Source of the DNA: Ruminococcus sp.
Lineage (GTDB): Bacteria > Bacillota > Clostridia > Oscillospirales > Ruminococcaceae
Reading direction: 5' to 3'
Length of the DNA stretch: 17,451 nt
Assembly: GCA_014799675.1 (NCBI GenBank)
Contig: JAAVHM010000075.1
Location: forward strand, 1-17,451
In this document: one piece after another, positions 15,078 to 17,451 of the stretch
How positions within the stretch are numbered: position 1 is the stretch's first letter
Layout of the letters: each line of letters begins with the position of its first letter
Position numbers and translations under genes: made by a program
The notes under the pieces: model-generated
Seen by the model: the letters and a program-made list of their open reading frames with translations, nothing else
Databases searched by the model: none
What the model was told of the DNA's origin: nothing

Positions 15078-16205
15078 ATGAATAAAATGAACATTACCTT
15101 GCACTTTGAGGGCGAAAAGCTTTTTGCAGAGACGGAAATTTCCCTTGACAAAAATCTTTCGGAGCTTTCTTTCATACTTAACAGCGGGCTTGAAATAAGC
15201 GGGGTTTCCTGTGATGAAAAGTCCGCCGAACCGACAATAGAGTCGGTGTACGAACCGCTTTTCTGCGCGGAGGTAAAAAAGTATTCCGTAAAATGCGGCT
15301 CTGACTTCGGCAGGATAAAAATTTGCTACAGCGGCAAAATAAACGGCTGGCACAACATCATAACCGACGACATTATTGAGCTTAACAGGTACGGCGTTTG
15401 GCTTCCCTGCGAAATGTCCTGCGAAGTGCAAAGCTTTCTGACCGTAAGCGGCTGTGAGGACTTTTTCCTTGTAAAGGGAGAATTTGACGGACAGTGGCAT
15501 TACAGCGCGGGCGAATGGGATATGAACATTATTCTTTACAGAAAAAGCAAACTGCAAACCGTTTCGGGAAAATATATCAGCATTTATTACGCCGATAAGT
15601 CTCTTGACGAAGCAGCCGAGTTCTCGAAAAATGTTTTTGAGGACGTGTTGAATTATTATACAAAAGAGCTTTTCCAAAGAGAATATTTAGGCAGTCATAT
15701 GGAAATGGCGTGCTTGTACCCTGCTTTAACAAGCGGCGGGGCGTACAAGCGTTACGGACTTATTGTCTGCATTACGCCGGGTACTGACGAAAAGGAAGCT
15801 GTTACTGTAAACGCTCACGAAATGGCGCATACATGGTGTTCGGGCGCGGAGGTCGGAAGCTGGGAGGACTGGCTCAATGAGACCACCGCGGAATGGTCAA
15901 TGCTTCTTTACTGTCTTGACAGGAACAAGAATGAAATTTTCGACAAAATGATAGCCGAGCATATGGAAAAATACCCTGAATTTCCGCCAATAAAAACGGC
16001 GGACGGAAGTCACCCCGATGGCGTGCATACAAAGGGTACTATTGTATTTTACGAACTGTACAAGGCTTTCGGCGCGGAGACTATAAAGTCGATCATAAGA
16101 CTTTTTGTTGACCTTGACGTTAAAACTACAGCAAATCTTCTTGACAAAATGAAAGCTCTCGGCTTGAACGAAGCCGCGGAATTTCTCACAAAATATGTCA
16201 GCTGA
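15078..16205 (+). CDS. M1-like (gluzincin) metallopeptidase homolog, atypical
   Basis: A 375-residue protein with a zinc site of the gluzincin type: H247-E-M-A-H251 in NAHEMAHTW, and third ligand E268 in WLNETTAEW. An N-terminal beta domain (about 1-170) resembles the M1 arrangement. Two departures are visible. The third ligand is 16 residues after HExxH instead of the usual 18. The GAMEN exopeptidase motif is replaced by GAYKR (221-225, in GGAYKRYGLIV), so the Glu that binds the substrate amino end is Lys. KGTIVFYELYKAFG (about 314-328) corresponds to the conserved M1 helix. There is no signal peptide, so it is cytoplasmic. It may be a peptidase without classical aminopeptidase specificity. 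AAAGGAG supports the start. It sits between glmU and prs. Confidence 0.75.
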   Translation: MNKMNITLHFEGEKLFAETEISLDKNLSELSFILNSGLEISGVSCDEKSAEPTIESVYEPLFCAEVKKYSVKCGSDFGRIKICYSGKINGWHNIITDDIIELNRYGVWLPCEMSCEVQSFLTVSGCEDFFLVKGEFDGQWHYSAGEWDMNIILYRKSKLQTVSGKYISIYYADKSLDEAAEFSKNVFEDVLNYYTKELFQREYLGSHMEMACLYPALTSGGAYKRYGLIVCITPGTDEKEAVTVNAHEMAHTWCSGAEVGSWEDWLNETTAEWSMLLYCLDRNKNEIFDKMIAEHMEKYPEFPPIKTADGSHPDGVHTKGTIVFYELYKAFGAETIKSIIRLFVDLDVKTTANLLDKMKALGLNEAAEFLTKYVS

Positions 16206-16252
16206 GCGAAAACGAACACTAATTAAACCATTAACAATTAATAGCAAGTAAT

Positions 16253-16338
16253 ATTAATTGTTGATTATAAATTGCAAACCCATAAAATAATTAACAGTTA
16301 GTAACGACCAAATAATTATTAATTGTTGATTATTAATT
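16253..16338 (+). repeat. Two AT-rich direct repeats before prs
   Basis: ATTAATTGTTGATTAT plus A/T and AATT occurs at 16253-16273 and 16318-16338, with a partly complementary TTAACAATTAAT at 16231-16242. Similar short AT-rich motifs follow other genes here (around 12996 and 14927). They may be low-complexity spacer or a promoter region; nothing clearer is seen. Confidence 0.6.
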
Positions 16339-16362
16339 AAAAAGTAAAGGGGACTTCTAAAA

Positions 16363-17325
16363 ATGAATCTTCACGGCAAGGATATCAAAATCTTTACAGC
16401 TAACTCAAACCCCAATGTAGCGACAGAGATCGCGCAGCAGCTTGGTCTGCCTCTCGGTCAGTCGGAGGTAGTGACATTCTCCGACGGCGAGGTAAGCGTT
16501 TCCATTAAGGAGAGCGTCCGCGGCTCGGACGTTTTTGTGGTGCAGTCCACAAGCTCTCCCGTAAACGACCACATGATGGAGCTGCTCATAATGATCGACG
16601 CATTCAAGAGAGCCTCTGCGGGACGGATAACCGCGGTAATTCCCTACATGGGCTATGCCCGTCAGGACAGAAAGGCTAAGGCGAGAGACCCGATCTCCGC
16701 AAAGCTTGTGGCAGACCTTATTTCCGTTGCGGGCGCGGACAGAGTGCTTTCAATGGACCTGCACTGTCCCCAGATACAGGGCTTTTTCAACATACCTGTT
16801 GACCACCTTTTGGGCGTACCTATCCTTGCGCCGTTCTTTGTTGAAAAATTCAAGGACTGCAAGGAAAATGTAATGGTAGTTTCCCCCGACTTGGGTTCTG
16901 TAACAAGGGCAAGGAATTTTGCACAGCGTTTGGGAGTACCTTTTGCAATCGTTGACAAACGCCGTCAGAAAGCCAACGTCTGCGAGGTAATGAATATTAT
17001 CGGCGACGTAAGGGATAAAACCGTGGTTTTGGTAGACGATATGATCGATACGGCGGGAACTCTCTGCAACGCCGCAAAGGCAATAATCGACATCGGCGGA
17101 GCGAAAGAGGTTTACGCTTGCGCGACACACGGCGTTTTGTCGGGTCCCGCTATAGAGAGAATTCAGAACAGCGTTATCAAGGAGCTTGTTCTGCTTGACA
17201 CTATCGCGCTTCCCGAGGAGAAGCAGATAGACAAGATAACTGTTCTGCCCTGCGCGCCTGTGTTTGCACAGGCTATACAGAGAATTTACGCGGATAAGCC
17301 CGTGTCACCTCTTTTTAATACCTGA
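16363..17325 (+). CDS. prs: Ribose-phosphate pyrophosphokinase (PRPP synthetase)
   Basis: A 320-residue enzyme making PRPP from ribose 5-phosphate and ATP, for purine, pyrimidine, His, Trp and NAD synthesis in the cytoplasm. Recognisable parts: FSDGEVSVSI (39-48), the RQDRKAKARDPISAKLVADL stretch (100-119), H134 in MDLHCPQIQGFF, catalytic flexible loop DKRRQKANVCEV (198-209), and the PRPP-binding loop VDDMIDTAGT (224-233). Length fits the class I bacterial enzymes (about 315). AAAGGGGA precedes the ATG. It is the last gene of the plus-strand run that includes glmU, with a hairpin shortly after. Confidence 0.97.
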   Translation: MNLHGKDIKIFTANSNPNVATEIAQQLGLPLGQSEVVTFSDGEVSVSIKESVRGSDVFVVQSTSSPVNDHMMELLIMIDAFKRASAGRITAVIPYMGYARQDRKAKARDPISAKLVADLISVAGADRVLSMDLHCPQIQGFFNIPVDHLLGVPILAPFFVEKFKDCKENVMVVSPDLGSVTRARNFAQRLGVPFAIVDKRRQKANVCEVMNIIGDVRDKTVVLVDDMIDTAGTLCNAAKAIIDIGGAKEVYACATHGVLSGPAIERIQNSVIKELVLLDTIALPEEKQIDKITVLPCAPVFAQAIQRIYADKPVSPLFNT

Positions 17326-17354
17326 TTTTTATGTAATTTTTCATAGCCACATTC

Positions 17355-17375
17355 CCCCTCTTTTACTAAGAGGGG
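17355..17375 (+). terminator. Hairpin downstream of prs
   Basis: CCCCTCTT and AAGAGGGG (8-bp stem, TTACT loop), with outer CCAC/GTGG pairing, about 30 bases after the prs stop. Only a weak T-tract follows, so termination is likely but not certain. Confidence 0.55.
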
Positions 17376-17398
17376 TTATCGTGGTTTATGGGGAATTT

Positions 17399-17422
17399 GT
17401 AGGGCGGGGGCTTGCTCCCGCC
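17399..17422. repeat. GC-rich palindrome, shorter relative of the 14962-15020 element
   Basis: TGTAGGGCGGGG leads into GGCGGG...CCCGCC with an inner GC-TT-GC core and one G/T mismatch (17403-17422). It shares the TGTAGGG and GGCGGG theme with the element after glmU. The window ends 29 bases later, so its full extent is not known. Confidence 0.6.
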
Positions 17423-17451
17423 TTTTAGGCACGTTTGATACAATAGGCGGG

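Overview
The window looks like a chromosomal segment of a gut or rumen Clostridia bacterium, most likely a Ruminococcus-like member of the Oscillospirales. This is inferred from gene content (a clostridial-type pyruvate phosphate dikinase, glmU near prs, cytoplasmic glycosidases), strong AGGAGG-type ribosome binding sites, moderate G+C in the genes and very AT-rich spacers. No rRNA, tRNA, CRISPR array or phage gene was seen.

Layout. Bases 1-1517 are an IS256-family insertion sequence whose left tip coincides with the window start. Six bases on is a 200-bp fold-back element (1524-1723) with IS256-type tips and no coding capacity. It abuts the last 36 codons of a destroyed gene. Next is a small carbohydrate-use locus: a GH35 beta-galactosidase (+), a convergent AraC-family regulator (-), and a divergent GH13 alpha-glucosidase-like enzyme (+). 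The two glycosidase genes are preceded by nearly identical promoter blocks. Between 6455 and 8463 on the minus strand lie a terpenoid-cyclase-like toroid gene broken by two frameshifts and a small-molecule kinase (APH/choline kinase fold). Pyruvate phosphate dikinase follows (8614-11244, minus).

From 11547 the genes run on the plus strand: two tandem DUF2628-like membrane proteins with an identical 52-nt 5' segment, a strikingly AT-rich GNAT acetyltransferase that looks acquired, glmU, an M1-like metallopeptidase relative lacking the GAMEN motif, and prs. A composite palindrome follows glmU, and a shorter related palindrome lies at the window end.

How the genes may work together: the AraC regulator probably controls both glycosidase genes, which release galactose and glucose from imported oligosaccharides; no transporter is present in the window. 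PPDK links PEP and pyruvate in glycolysis, GlmU makes UDP-GlcNAc for the cell wall, and Prs makes PRPP for nucleotides. The observations most worth a second look are the fold-back element, the duplicated promoter block, and the unusual M1-like protein between glmU and prs. No clearly new multi-gene system could be demonstrated from sequence alone.
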